DNA of 50,923 nucleotides from Actinobacillus sp. (GTDB lineage: Bacteria > Pseudomonadota > Gammaproteobacteria > Enterobacterales > Pasteurellaceae). The notes beneath the pieces are model-generated. The model was not told the DNA's origin, did not search any database, and was given only the letters and a program-made list of their open reading frames with translations. This document shows, one piece after another, positions 24,952-32,996 of the stretch. How positions within the stretch are numbered: the first letter of the stretch is position 1; every line of letters starts with the position of its first letter. The translations under genes and the position numbers were made by a program. The DNA is taken from positions 1-50,923 of the forward strand of contig JAHHQZ010000011.1 of NCBI GenBank assembly GCA_020026075.1, read 5' to 3'.

Positions 24952-25905
24952 ATGCCCCACAATCACCAAGAACTTTTATCGGTTTTCGCTGATTTTATGT
25001 ACGAATCAGTGCAATTCGCTGAAAAAATCATGCAATATACCGACTTTGTTTTATTTGGTAAAAGCCTAAATCGGATTAAATTACAACGTCTTTTGCAAGC
25101 TTTTCCAGCAGTTCAACCACCATTCGATACCTTCACTTGGCAAGATTATCAATGTGTAACCTTCACCGCTCCCCAAAACCAACAACCACAGCTACTGCAA
25201 GTTGCTCATTCCTTAGCCCTTGATTGCGTACCATTACAGTTTGATGCCCAATTAACGCAGGCCGGAATTTTGGTGATGGATATGGATTCCACGATGATTC
25301 AAATGGAATGTATTGATGAAATTGCCAAACGAGCAGGCACTGGCGAAGAAGTGGCGGCGATTACTGCGCGTGCAATGCGTGGCGAATTGGATTTCGCTCA
25401 AAGTTTACGCCAACGTGTGGCAACCCTTGCAGGGACTAAGGAAAGCATTCTTCAGCAGGTGTGCCAAAATCTGCCCCTAACTGATGGGCTAATTCCATTG
25501 GTGAAAACCTTGCAAGGCTACGGCTGGAAAATCGCCATTGCCTCAGGCGGATTTACCTATTTTGCTGACGTACTAAAACAGCGTTTTCAGCTTGACGCAG
25601 TGGCGGCGAACCAGTTCGATATTGAACAAGGTTTGCTCACAGGTAAAGTAGCTGGCAACATTGTGGACGCAAAGGCTAAGGCGGAATTTTTGGAAAAATT
25701 CAGAAAATCGCTAAATATTCCGGCCTGCCAAACAGTGGCAATGGGCGATGGGGCAAACGATTTACCGATGTTGCACGCCGCCAACTTAGGTGCAGCCTTT
25801 CACGCCAAACCCAAAGTACAAGCCGAAGCCAAAGCTGTTGTAAATTTCGCAGGGCTTGATGGTTTGATTTGTTTACTGCTCGCTAACGAGCGCCGTTTAT
25901 CTTAA
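24952..25905 (+). CDS. serB: Phosphoserine phosphatase SerB
   Basis: A 317-residue HAD-superfamily phosphatase catalysing the last step of serine synthesis. HAD motif I is VMDMDSTMIQ (nucleophile and acid Asp), motif II is IASGGFTYF, and motif IV is AMGDGANDLPML. SLNRIKLQRLL and QMECIDEIAKRAGTGEEVA are SerB-specific. An N-terminal regulatory-like region precedes the catalytic domain. The ATG at 24952 is tentative; the frame opens 14 codons earlier at 24910. The gene contains a single 13-mer just before motif I (QAGIL) and an imperfect inverted pair before motif IV. Confidence 0.95.
   Translation: MPHNHQELLSVFADFMYESVQFAEKIMQYTDFVLFGKSLNRIKLQRLLQAFPAVQPPFDTFTWQDYQCVTFTAPQNQQPQLLQVAHSLALDCVPLQFDAQLTQAGILVMDMDSTMIQMECIDEIAKRAGTGEEVAAITARAMRGELDFAQSLRQRVATLAGTKESILQQVCQNLPLTDGLIPLVKTLQGYGWKIAIASGGFTYFADVLKQRFQLDAVAANQFDIEQGLLTGKVAGNIVDAKAKAEFLEKFRKSLNIPACQTVAMGDGANDLPMLHAANLGAAFHAKPKVQAEAKAVVNFAGLDGLICLLLANERRLS
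25259..25271 (+). repeat. 13-mer inside serB
   Basis: AGGCCGGAATTTT, read as the codons for Gln-Ala-Gly-Ile-Leu immediately before the catalytic VMDMDST motif. Confidence 0.85.
25679..25726. repeat. Imperfect inverted 13-mer pair inside serB
   Basis: Left arm AAGGCGGAATTTTT lacks one base of the consensus; right arm AATATTCCGGCCT (25714-25726) is exact. Both are translated (KAEFLEKF... and NIPAC), so the element is tolerated within coding sequence. Confidence 0.7.
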
Positions 25906-25922
25906 TTTTCTAAGGAGAAATT

Positions 25923-26414
25923 ATGCCTTCATTTGATATTGTTTCAGAAATTACCCTACACGAAGTTCGCAACGCCGTTGAAAACGCACGGCGTGTATTA
26001 AGCTCTCGCTACGATTTTCGTGGCGTTGAAGCCAGCATTGAGCTAAATGAAAAAAATGAAACCATTACGCTCACCACAGAATCCGATTTCCAGCTTGAAC
26101 AGCTTTTGGATATGCTCATCGGTGCTTGTGTTAAACGTGATATTCAACGCAACTCATTGGATATTCCAGAAACCCCTGACCGCAACGGCAAACTTTACGC
26201 CAAAACTATCAAGCTCAAACAAGGGATTGATAAAGAAATGGCAAAAAAATTGATCAAATTGATTAAAGATCAAAAACTTAAAGTACAAAGCCAAATTCAA
26301 GGCGAACAAGTGCGTGTTACGGGTAAATCTCGTGATGATTTACAAGCGGCGATTCAATTAGTCAAAACAGCGGATTTGGATCAACCGTTTCAGTTTATCA
26401 ATTTCCGTGATTAG
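25923..26414 (+). CDS. yajQ: YajQ-family nucleotide-binding protein
   Basis: A 163-residue cytoplasmic protein with two ferredoxin-like domains. The start MPSFDIVSEITLHEVRNAVENA and the YDFRGVEASIELNEKNETI block identify YajQ (UPF0234). Members bind nucleotides; some Xanthomonas homologues bind cyclic di-GMP, but nothing here shows which ligand is used. AAGGAG precedes the ATG. It follows serB by 17 bp and is probably co-transcribed. Confidence 0.95.
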   Translation: MPSFDIVSEITLHEVRNAVENARRVLSSRYDFRGVEASIELNEKNETITLTTESDFQLEQLLDMLIGACVKRDIQRNSLDIPETPDRNGKLYAKTIKLKQGIDKEMAKKLIKLIKDQKLKVQSQIQGEQVRVTGKSRDDLQAAIQLVKTADLDQPFQFINFRD

Positions 26415-26433
26415 TTAAATCCTCAAAGACTAA

Positions 26434-26455
26434 TTTTGCGATCTCGCTCGCAAAA
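26434..26455 (+). promoter_or_regulatory. CRP-S (Sxy-dependent) competence site upstream of comEA
   Basis: A perfect 22-bp palindromic frame TTTTGCGA-N6-TCGCAAAA. The TGCGA/TCGCA half-sites are those of Pasteurellaceae competence-regulon CRP-S promoters, as opposed to canonical TGTGA/TCACA. A plausible -10 (CATAAG, about 26476) lies at the right distance. The site is 95 bp upstream of comEA. Confidence 0.88.
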
Positions 26456-26549
26456 TGAAAGATACAGCATTGCGACATAAGGCGATCTTTTTTTAAAGTT
26501 ACCACGTCAATTCTGACAACGTGATTTAGTTATTAACAAAGGATCCCTT

Positions 26550-26948
26550 ATGCAAAAAATGAAAACAATGCTCGGCGCTTTAATGGTTAGCGGTTTGCTT
26601 TTATCCGCTCCGAATGCTTTTGCGCAAAACGCAACACAAAGCAACACAGTAACAGCTACCACAAACCAAAGTGCAAAAGTAGCGGAAAAAACGCTCAATA
26701 CAACGGCGGAAAAAGAAAAAAATGGTGCTCAAACCGCGCAGCCGATTGTGCTAAATACCGTTAATATCAACACCGCAGGGGTTGATGAACTGCAAAAAAT
26801 GCTCAAAGGTATTGGTGCAAAGAAAGCACAAGCCATTGTGGATTACCGCACTCAGCACGGTAAATTTACCTCCGTTGAGCAACTCACTGAAATCAAAGGA
26901 ATTGGTCCTGCAACCTTAGAAAAAAATAAGGCGATCATTTCCTTGTAA
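26550..26948 (+). CDS. comEA: ComEA-family competence protein (helix-hairpin-helix DNA binding)
   Basis: A 132-residue secreted protein with a Sec signal peptide (about residues 1-25, ending NAFAQ), a Thr/Ala/Asn-rich linker, and a C-terminal double helix-hairpin-helix domain (VNINTAGVDELQKMLKGIGAKKAQAIVDYR; LTEIKGIGPATLEKNK). ComEA binds incoming DNA in the periplasm during natural transformation and ratchets it toward Rec2/ComEC. The CRP-S site upstream fits competence control. A strong terminator follows. It ties this genome to a natural-competence lifestyle, relevant to the dispersed 13-mer. Confidence 0.93.
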   Translation: MQKMKTMLGALMVSGLLLSAPNAFAQNATQSNTVTATTNQSAKVAEKTLNTTAEKEKNGAQTAQPIVLNTVNINTAGVDELQKMLKGIGAKKAQAIVDYRTQHGKFTSVEQLTEIKGIGPATLEKNKAIISL

Positions 26949-26962
26949 TCGACAAACAATCA

Positions 26963-26990
26963 ATGCGTACAGCCCCCTGTGCGCATTTTT
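26963..26990 (+). terminator. comEA terminator
   Basis: Stem ATGCGTACAG / CTGTGCGCAT (one wobble) with CCCC loop, followed by TTTT. Confidence 0.82.
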
Positions 26991-27007
26991 CAATATAAGG
27001 AAATGCT

Positions 27008-27628
27008 ATGACAAGCAAACAGGCAACACGCCAAAAAGTCGTTCTCGCCACAGGCAACGCAGGAAAAGTGAAAGAAATGGCAGATGTTCTCGCCCAATTC
27101 GGCTTTGAGGTTATCGCTCAAAGTGAATTTGGCATTGAAAGCCCTGAAGAAACAGGCTTAACCTTTGTGGAAAACGCCTTGCTCAAAGCTCGCCACGCCG
27201 CCCAATTAACAGGATTACCCGCTATTGCGGACGACAGCGGTTTAGTCGTGCCCGCCTTAAACAATGCGCCAGGTTTATATTCCGCACGCTATGCAGGCGT
27301 AGAAGGACAAGGTGCTGATGCCGCTAATCGCCAAAAATTATTAACCGAACTCGCCCAAACCACTGAAGAAATGCGTCAAGCGAAATTTGTTAGCTGTATC
27401 GTAATGCTAAGCCACGCCGCCGATCCGTCCCCAATCATTGCCGAAGGGGAATGTCACGGCACCATTGCCACAGCAGAAAAAGGCACGAACGGTTTCGGCT
27501 ACGATGCAATATTTTTCTATCCGCCAAAAAACTGCACCTTCGCCGAATTAGAACAGACTGAAAAGAAAAAACTTTCACACCGTGCAAACGCATTGAAAGT
27601 TTTACAAGCAAAACTCAACAACCAGTAA
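27008..27628 (+). CDS. rdgB: XTP/dITP diphosphatase (Ham1/RdgB)
   Basis: A 206-residue house-cleaning enzyme that hydrolyses dITP, dXTP and ITP to monophosphates so deaminated purines are not incorporated. The phosphate-binding loop VVLATGNAGKVKEM, the catalytic ADDSGLVVPAL (Asp-Asp), SARYAG, GTNGFGYDAIFFYP and the terminal SHRANAL motif are all present. AAGGAA precedes the ATG. It lies after the comEA terminator. Confidence 0.96.
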   Translation: MTSKQATRQKVVLATGNAGKVKEMADVLAQFGFEVIAQSEFGIESPEETGLTFVENALLKARHAAQLTGLPAIADDSGLVVPALNNAPGLYSARYAGVEGQGADAANRQKLLTELAQTTEEMRQAKFVSCIVMLSHAADPSPIIAEGECHGTIATAEKGTNGFGYDAIFFYPPKNCTFAELEQTEKKKLSHRANALKVLQAKLNNQ

Positions 27629-27693
27629 AACCAAATGGGTGCTTGAACTTTATGCAACTATAAAGAATAAGCCTGCTTTCTCTTGCGAGAGCA

Positions 27694-27722
27694 TAGACTT
27701 TCAACAGCAAGTACCCTATAAT
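27694..27722 (+). promoter_or_regulatory. Promoter of tRNA-Ile(CAU)
   Basis: -35 TAGACT (27694-27699), 17-bp spacer, consensus -10 TATAAT (27717-27722), then a GC-rich discriminator leading straight into the tRNA. Confidence 0.75.
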
Positions 27723-27732
27723 TCGCCCCTAT

Positions 27733-27809
27733 CCCCCCTTAGCTCAGTTGGTCAGAGCAGTCGACTCATAATCGATTGGTCGCTGGTTCAAGCCCGGCAG
27801 GGGGGACCA
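27733..27809 (+). tRNA. ileX: tRNA-Ile(CAU), minor isoleucine tRNA
   Basis: A 77-nt cloverleaf with acceptor CCCCCCT/AGGGGGG, discriminator A and encoded CCA. The anticodon loop CTCATAA contains CAT. The body (TCGCTGGTTCAAG...GGCAGGG) resembles E. coli ileX rather than tRNA-Met, so the wobble C should be converted to lysidine by TilS to read AUA. Confidence 0.9.
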
Positions 27810-27903
27810 CTTTTTCCCCTTTCTTTTTTATTTCATTTATTATTTTCTTCCCCAAAAATTTTCCTTATCCCAAAACCATTTACTCCAAATAGCCCAAACA
27901 ACA

Positions 27904-27933
27904 ACGCCGAAATTTTCGTAAAAATTTCGGCGT
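27904..27933 (-). terminator. 30-bp inverted variant pair; clpX terminator
   Basis: Arms ACGCCGAAATTTT and its exact complement around CGTA. Both arms carry the same G-to-A change from the 13-mer consensus, preserving pairing. Located 16 bp after clpX. Confidence 0.82.
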
Positions 27934-27949
27934 TGGCAATTAAGAGAAT

Positions 27950-29230
27950 TTATTTTTTGTACTGTAATTTCGGTGGCTCGTCTTGGGTAATGCAAGCCTC
28001 ATCTACGGTAACTTTTTCAAGATGTTGTAATGACGGTAAGTCGTACATGGTATCCAACAGCAAGTTTTCCATAATTGAGCGCAAGCCACGTGCGCCTGTT
28101 TTACGAGCTAAGGCTTTTTCAGCAATGGCTTTTAACGCCCCTTCGGTAAACTCCAATTCTACATTTTCTAAACCAAATAACGCTTGATACTGCTTAGTTA
28201 AAGCGTTTTTCGGCTCGGTAAGAATGGCAATCAAAGCTTTTTCGTCTAACTCGTTTAACGGCGCAGTCACAGGCAAACGACCGATAAATTCTGGAATTAA
28301 GCCGAATTTCATTAAATCGTCAGGCTCAATTTGGCTGAACAATTCGCTCAATGTGGCTTTGTTTTCTTCCGTTTTCACGTCCGCATTAAAGCCAATACCG
28401 TTGCCGCCTTTGTTTAAACGTTTTTCAACGATTTTATCTAAGCCAGCAAATGCACCGCCACAAATGAATAAAATTTTAGACGTATCTAAGCGAATCATTT
28501 CTTGGCGTGGGTGTTTGCGTCCGCCTTGTGGTGGAATATTCGCCACAGTGCCTTCCACTAATTTTAACAGTGCTTGTTGCACGCCTTCGCCTGATACATC
28601 TCGTGTGATGGATGGATTTTCAGATTTGCGTGTGATTTTGTCGATTTCATCAATGTAGATAATACCTTTCTCTGCTTTCTCTACATCGTAATCGCAACTT
28701 TGTAGCAATTTCTGCAACACATTTTCCACATCTTCACCCACATAACCAGCTTCGGTCAACGTGGTTGCATCTGCCATCGCAAATGGCACATCAAGCATTT
28801 TTGACATTGTTTGAGCGAGCAAGGTTTTACCACTCCCTGTCGGGCCAATCAGCAAAATATTACTTTTGCCCAGTTCAACATCCGTTAAGGTTTGGTGTGA
28901 TTGCAAGCGTTTGTAGTGATTGTACACGGCAACGGATAGCACTTTTTTCGCATAATCCTGCCCAATCACATAATCATCAAGGTGCGCACGAATTTCGTGT
29001 GGAGTTGGCAATTTTTTCGGTGCAGTTTCCTGCATTTTTTCAGGTTTTCCTGCATTTTCCCAATCATCGCCACGCCCTTCTGCACGTTCTTCCACCATCA
29101 TATTATGGCAAAGATCGATACATTCGTTACAAATGTAACCGTCCTTCCCTGCAATGACTTTTGCCACTTGGTCTTTTGATTTTCCGCAAAATGAGCAGTG
29201 CAAATTTTTGTCTTTATCTTTTCCAAACAT
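27950..29230 (-). CDS. clpX: ATP-dependent Clp protease ATP-binding subunit ClpX
   Basis: A 426-residue AAA+ unfoldase that feeds tagged substrates to ClpP. The N-terminal zinc-binding domain has CSFCGKS and CNECIDLC. Walker A is GPTGSGKTLLAQ, the pore loop GYVGEDVENV, Walker B IIYIDEIDKI, and sensor 2 lies in RKTGARGLRSI. RERGRD-type substrate loops and the FGLIPEFIGRLP ClpP-contact region are recognisable. It lies 16 bp downstream of clpP in tig-clpP-clpX order, although a terminator after tig suggests separate transcription. Confidence 0.97.
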   Translation of the reverse strand: MFGKDKDKNLHCSFCGKSKDQVAKVIAGKDGYICNECIDLCHNMMVEERAEGRGDDWENAGKPEKMQETAPKKLPTPHEIRAHLDDYVIGQDYAKKVLSVAVYNHYKRLQSHQTLTDVELGKSNILLIGPTGSGKTLLAQTMSKMLDVPFAMADATTLTEAGYVGEDVENVLQKLLQSCDYDVEKAEKGIIYIDEIDKITRKSENPSITRDVSGEGVQQALLKLVEGTVANIPPQGGRKHPRQEMIRLDTSKILFICGGAFAGLDKIVEKRLNKGGNGIGFNADVKTEENKATLSELFSQIEPDDLMKFGLIPEFIGRLPVTAPLNELDEKALIAILTEPKNALTKQYQALFGLENVELEFTEGALKAIAEKALARKTGARGLRSIMENLLLDTMYDLPSLQHLEKVTVDEACITQDEPPKLQYKK

Positions 29231-29246
29231 TGTTCACTTCCCTTGC

Positions 29247-29846
29247 TTATTTTGCTTGTAGATCATCACGTGTCACCAATACTTCATCCACTAAGCCGTA
29301 AGCTTTTGCTTGTTCGGCGGACATAAAGTTATCACGATCCGTATCACGCTCAATCGTGCTTAACTCTTGACCAGTGTGGAACGCTAAACGCTCGTTTAAG
29401 GTGTGTTTAATTTTTAAAATTTCTTGGGCGTGAATTTGAATATCGCTCGCCTGACCACGAAAACCGCCTAGCGGTTGGTGAATCATCACACGGGCATTTG
29501 GTAGTGCAAAACGTTTACCTTTTGTACCACCAGCCAGCAAGAATGCTCCCATTGAGGCCGCTTGGCCTAAGCACACGGTACGAACGTCAGGCTTGATGAA
29601 TTGCATTGTGTCGTAGATCGCCATACCTGCGGTTACGGAGCCGCCTGGCGAGTTAATATAAATACTAATATCTTTATTCGGATCTTCGGCTTCTAAGAAA
29701 AGTAGCTGGGCAACGATAAGATTGGCCATCGGATCTGCCACTTCACCGCTTAAAAAGATGACACGTTCTTTTAATAAACGTGAATAAATGTCGTAGGAAC
29801 GTTCGCCACGGGACGTTTGTTCTACTACCATAGGAATAACGCTCAT
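29247..29846 (-). CDS. clpP: ATP-dependent Clp protease proteolytic subunit ClpP
   Basis: A 199-residue serine peptidase that assembles into a tetradecameric barrel. The catalytic Ser is in GQAASMGAFLL, the His in MIHQPLGG, and the Asp in DTDRDNFMSAEQA. MSVIPMVVEQTSRGERSYDIYSRLL is the typical N-terminus after the short propeptide region. It precedes clpX. Confidence 0.97.
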   Translation of the reverse strand: MSVIPMVVEQTSRGERSYDIYSRLLKERVIFLSGEVADPMANLIVAQLLFLEAEDPNKDISIYINSPGGSVTAGMAIYDTMQFIKPDVRTVCLGQAASMGAFLLAGGTKGKRFALPNARVMIHQPLGGFRGQASDIQIHAQEILKIKHTLNERLAFHTGQELSTIERDTDRDNFMSAEQAKAYGLVDEVLVTRDDLQAK

Positions 29847-29880
29847 ATTTACCTCTTTGTAGTGGCGCTACTTAAAAGCC

Positions 29881-29893
29881 ACGCCGGAATAAA
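29881..29893 (+). repeat. Degenerate 13-mer upstream of clpP
   Basis: ACGCCGGAATAAA matches the first eleven consensus positions only. Possibly a decaying copy. Confidence 0.4.
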
Positions 29894-29925
29894 TAAAAAA
29901 ATTTTGACTGATTTTTAAAAATAAC

Positions 29926-29957
29926 AAAGTGCGGTCGTTAAAAACAACCGCACCTTT
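29926..29957 (-). terminator. tig terminator built from Haemophilus-type uptake sequence
   Basis: AAAGTGCGGTCGTT and the near-complement AACAACCGCACCTTT form a hairpin; one mismatch is a G-U pair in the tig transcript. The left arm contains the canonical 9-mer AAGTGCGGT, one of only two exact copies seen. Confidence 0.85.
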
Positions 29958-30000
29958 TATCTAAATCCGTTTACAAATGGGAAAAATCCCTTGTAACGCC

Positions 30001-31296
30001 TTAGGCTTGCGGATTCATAATGTCATCAAAGGTTGCTACTTTTTCTGCAACTTTCGCTGTTGCTAGCAACGCATCAATGGCTTGTTCTTCTAAAACAACG
30101 CTACGTAAGTTATCCATTAGTTGTGTGTTACCTTCATAGTAAGCGATCACTTCTTCTGGTTTTTCGTAGGCAGATGCTAAGTCAGCAAGCATTGCTTTAA
30201 CACGGTCGTTGTCAACGCTTAATTCGTTGGCTTTGATAACCGCTGAAAGTAGTAAACCAACTTGAACACGGCGTTTTGCGTCAGCTTCAAATAATTCACG
30301 TGGTAGTTGTGCTGCTTGTTCTGCTGGCATACCGAAACGTTGTGCAGCTTGTTTGCGTAACACATCAATTTCTTGTTCTACGGCATCTTTTGGAACTTCA
30401 ATGTCATTTGTTTTTAGTAAGCTATCAAGAACTTGTGCTTTTACTTTCGCTTTTACTGCGTTTTTCAATTCACGTTGCATATTTTTAAGAATTTCTGCAC
30501 GTAAATCTGCAACGGTTTTGGTGTTTGGACCAAATTTTGCAACAAATTCGTCAGTTAATTCTGGTAATTCCATTTCTTCAACTTTTTTCAAGTTGATTGC
30601 AAATACCGCTTTTTTACCTTTAAGGTTTTCCGCTTGGTAATCTTCTGGGAAAGTAACTTCAACATCGAATTGTTCGCCAGCTTTGTGTCCAACGATACCT
30701 TCTTCAAAACCAGGAATCATACGACCTTGTCCCATTAAAAGAACGAAATCCTCTGCTTTTCCGCCTTCAAATGCTTCGCCGTCAATGGTGCCAGTGAAGT
30801 CGATGGTCACACGGTCGTCAGCTTTCGCTGCATCACTGATTTCTTTCCAAGTAGCTTGCTGTTTGCGTAGCACTTCGATCATTTTTTCAACATCAGCATC
30901 GCTAATTTCAACTACTGGTTTTTCAACTTCGATCGTGTCTAAACCTTGTAATTCTACTTCTGGGTACACTTCAAATGTTGCAGTAAATTCTAATGGTTTA
31001 CCTGCTTCAAATTGCTCAACGGTAAAGCTTGGACGGCTTGCCAAGTTTACTTTTTCTTCCATCATTTTTTCAAAGAATGCACGTTGTAGAAGTTCGTTTA
31101 AAACTTCTTGACGAACGGATGCTCCGTAGAGTTTTTCCACCATTGCAGGTGGCACTTTGCCTTTACGGAAACCGTCTACACGGGCATTTTTACCTACGCG
31201 TTTTAATTCTTCACGTACGGCTTTTTCAACAGTTTCAGCAGGTACAGAAAGTTGTACTTTGCGTTCTAAACCTTGTGTCGTTTCAATGGCTGACAT
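30001..31296 (-). CDS. tig: Trigger factor
   Basis: A 431-residue ribosome-associated chaperone and peptidyl-prolyl isomerase. The N-terminal ribosome-binding signature is GFRKGKVPP; the FKBP-like PPIase domain runs from about residue 160 to 245 (DRVTIDFTGTIDGEAFEGG, MIPGFEEGIVGHKAGE); the remainder is the helical C-terminal chaperone domain. Length matches the family. First in tig-clpP-clpX, with its own promoter and its own terminator. Confidence 0.97.
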   Translation of the reverse strand: MSAIETTQGLERKVQLSVPAETVEKAVREELKRVGKNARVDGFRKGKVPPAMVEKLYGASVRQEVLNELLQRAFFEKMMEEKVNLASRPSFTVEQFEAGKPLEFTATFEVYPEVELQGLDTIEVEKPVVEISDADVEKMIEVLRKQQATWKEISDAAKADDRVTIDFTGTIDGEAFEGGKAEDFVLLMGQGRMIPGFEEGIVGHKAGEQFDVEVTFPEDYQAENLKGKKAVFAINLKKVEEMELPELTDEFVAKFGPNTKTVADLRAEILKNMQRELKNAVKAKVKAQVLDSLLKTNDIEVPKDAVEQEIDVLRKQAAQRFGMPAEQAAQLPRELFEADAKRRVQVGLLLSAVIKANELSVDNDRVKAMLADLASAYEKPEEVIAYYEGNTQLMDNLRSVVLEEQAIDALLATAKVAEKVATFDDIMNPQA

Positions 31297-31359
31297 TTTT
31301 TTACCTCAAATTAAATTTAATCGGCAACGCCGAAAAATTTTGTTTTAAAAAGATTGGGG

Positions 31360-31388
31360 ATTATACCCATACTGCTGGCTGTCGTCCA
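31360..31388 (-). promoter_or_regulatory. Predicted tig promoter
   Basis: Perfect -10 TATAAT (31360-31365) on the minus strand with a weak -35 (TGGACG) 17 bp upstream, giving a leader of about 55 nt before tig. Confidence 0.5.
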
Positions 31389-31434
31389 TAAATTGCCCAC
31401 AAAAGCCGATACTAAAAGCGTCATTTTATGGGCA

Positions 31435-31447
31435 AATATTCCAGCCT
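31435..31447 (-). repeat. Single 13-mer downstream of the CPA1 antiporter
   Basis: AATATTCCAGCCT on the plus strand, 13 bp beyond the antiporter stop. A longer imperfect ATTGCCCA/TGGGCAAAT repeat lies beside it. Confidence 0.85.
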
Positions 31448-31459
31448 AGCGAAATACGG

Positions 31460-32782
31460 TTAGTTGGAGCGGTAAGTTTTACCGTTTAAATTCACATAAC
31501 CACGCTGAATGAGCGTAGATTCTTTTGATTTACGCACCATTGTTTCAATGGTAGTACCTTGAACAAGAATAGCAAATAGCACCACAGCGTAGGTCATAAT
31601 CACCAGCAGATCGTGTAAATCCATACGAATGCTGGATAAATAAATGGTATTGCTAGGAATAGATAGCGCCATCGCAAGGGATAAACCGCCACGCAAGCCA
31701 CCCCACGTTAAAATACGTAATGTGTATGGGTTGTAAACAGTGTTGCGTCTAAACCAAGCAAACGGCAAGTACACGCTTAAATAGCGACAGAGTAAACAAA
31801 TTGGAATAGCGCACAATGCCAAAATAATGCCTTGCGTGGTGAAGTCCACCAGCAACATCGCAAAGCCGATGAGTAAGAACAGTAATGAGTTTAAGAAATG
31901 GTCAATCATTTCCCAGAAATGCTCAAAGTTGCCTTGATCTTCTTTGTCAATTTGTTTGGATTTAGACCAGTTACCAATAATAATCCCAGATACGACCATT
32001 GAAAGTGCGCCTGACACGTGCAATAAGTTTGCTAACATAAAGCCAGCACTAGGAATCATTAAGGTTAAAAGAATTTTTAGACTGGAATCGTTGGTGGATT
32101 TAATCAAGAAATGTACACTAAAGCCAAGTGCAATACCAAACAACACGCCGCCTACAGCTTCTTCTAAAAAGAGTGTCGTAGCCCCTGTTGCCGTTGGTGC
32201 TTGACCGCCAAAAGCTACGGCGAAAATAGTGGTGAAAATCACCAAACCAACACCATCATTGAATAGGGATTCTCCTTCGACCTTCATTGAAAGCTTTTCT
32301 GGTGCTTTTAAGTTTTTGATAATTGCTAACACGGCGATAGGATCTGTTGGAGAAATTAATGCACCAAATAAAAAACAGTAAATTAAATCAATTTGATAGC
32401 CCAATAATGCCGTAATACCATACAGTACAAAACCGACAAAAATGGTAGAGGCAAGCGTGGAAAAAAGAGAAAGAGCGGTGATTTCGCGAACTTGTGTGCG
32501 CATTAGCGGTAATTTAATGCTTAACGCCCCTGCAAAGAGTAAGAAACCCAGTACGCCATCAATTAGAAAAGTCTTAAAATCAATGAGTTGCATTACATCT
32601 TTCGCAACTGCATCTAGTTTAAAATAGCCCAATTTACCAAGGATAATTAAGATTAACGAACACACCATTGAGGTTGCGGTAACAGCAATCGTGTATTGCA
32701 CCTTTTTGCTGATTTTTTTCGTAACGAAACCAATTAAAATGGATAACGCTGATAAAAAACACAAATACGTATAAACGTTCAT
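31460..32782 (-). CDS. CPA1-family Na+(K+)/H+ antiporter
   Basis: A 440-residue inner-membrane protein with about 12-13 hydrophobic segments. The CPA1/NHE signatures GALISPTDPIAVLAI and EGESLFNDGVGLVIF are intact, including the Asp of the ion-binding site, and the RGGLSLAMALSIP motif lies near the C-terminus. It lacks the long cytoplasmic tail of some homologues. It probably exchanges sodium (or potassium) for protons in pH and ion homeostasis; ion preference cannot be read from sequence. AAGGAG precedes the ATG. It diverges from the YafD-like gene. Confidence 0.9.
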   Translation of the reverse strand: MNVYTYLCFLSALSILIGFVTKKISKKVQYTIAVTATSMVCSLILIILGKLGYFKLDAVAKDVMQLIDFKTFLIDGVLGFLLFAGALSIKLPLMRTQVREITALSLFSTLASTIFVGFVLYGITALLGYQIDLIYCFLFGALISPTDPIAVLAIIKNLKAPEKLSMKVEGESLFNDGVGLVIFTTIFAVAFGGQAPTATGATTLFLEEAVGGVLFGIALGFSVHFLIKSTNDSSLKILLTLMIPSAGFMLANLLHVSGALSMVVSGIIIGNWSKSKQIDKEDQGNFEHFWEMIDHFLNSLLFLLIGFAMLLVDFTTQGIILALCAIPICLLCRYLSVYLPFAWFRRNTVYNPYTLRILTWGGLRGGLSLAMALSIPSNTIYLSSIRMDLHDLLVIMTYAVVLFAILVQGTTIETMVRKSKESTLIQRGYVNLNGKTYRSN

Positions 32783-32996
32783 TGTAACTCCTTAAAATAA
32801 TCTGTTCAGATTTTGTCCTTCTATTAAATTTTTCCTTAATAAAGAACAAAATCTCAACAGATAATTCATCGAAAAATAATGCCTTTGGGGTAAAAGCTAA
32901 CAAAACGTTAATAAAATGTTGCCAAATTAAAAACGCTTGCCAAGTATAAGTAAAATGCTACACTTTCCAAAGTAAAATTTTTAACCAGTTTTATAG

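Noticed and set aside
27733..27809. Calling the CAU tRNA a methionine tRNA.
   Set aside because: Its body and acceptor match the ileX type, and the elongator and initiator tRNA-Met signatures are absent.
31325..31341. ACGCCGAAAAATTTT in the tig leader as a 13-mer copy.
   Set aside because: It needs a two-base insertion and a substitution relative to the consensus.
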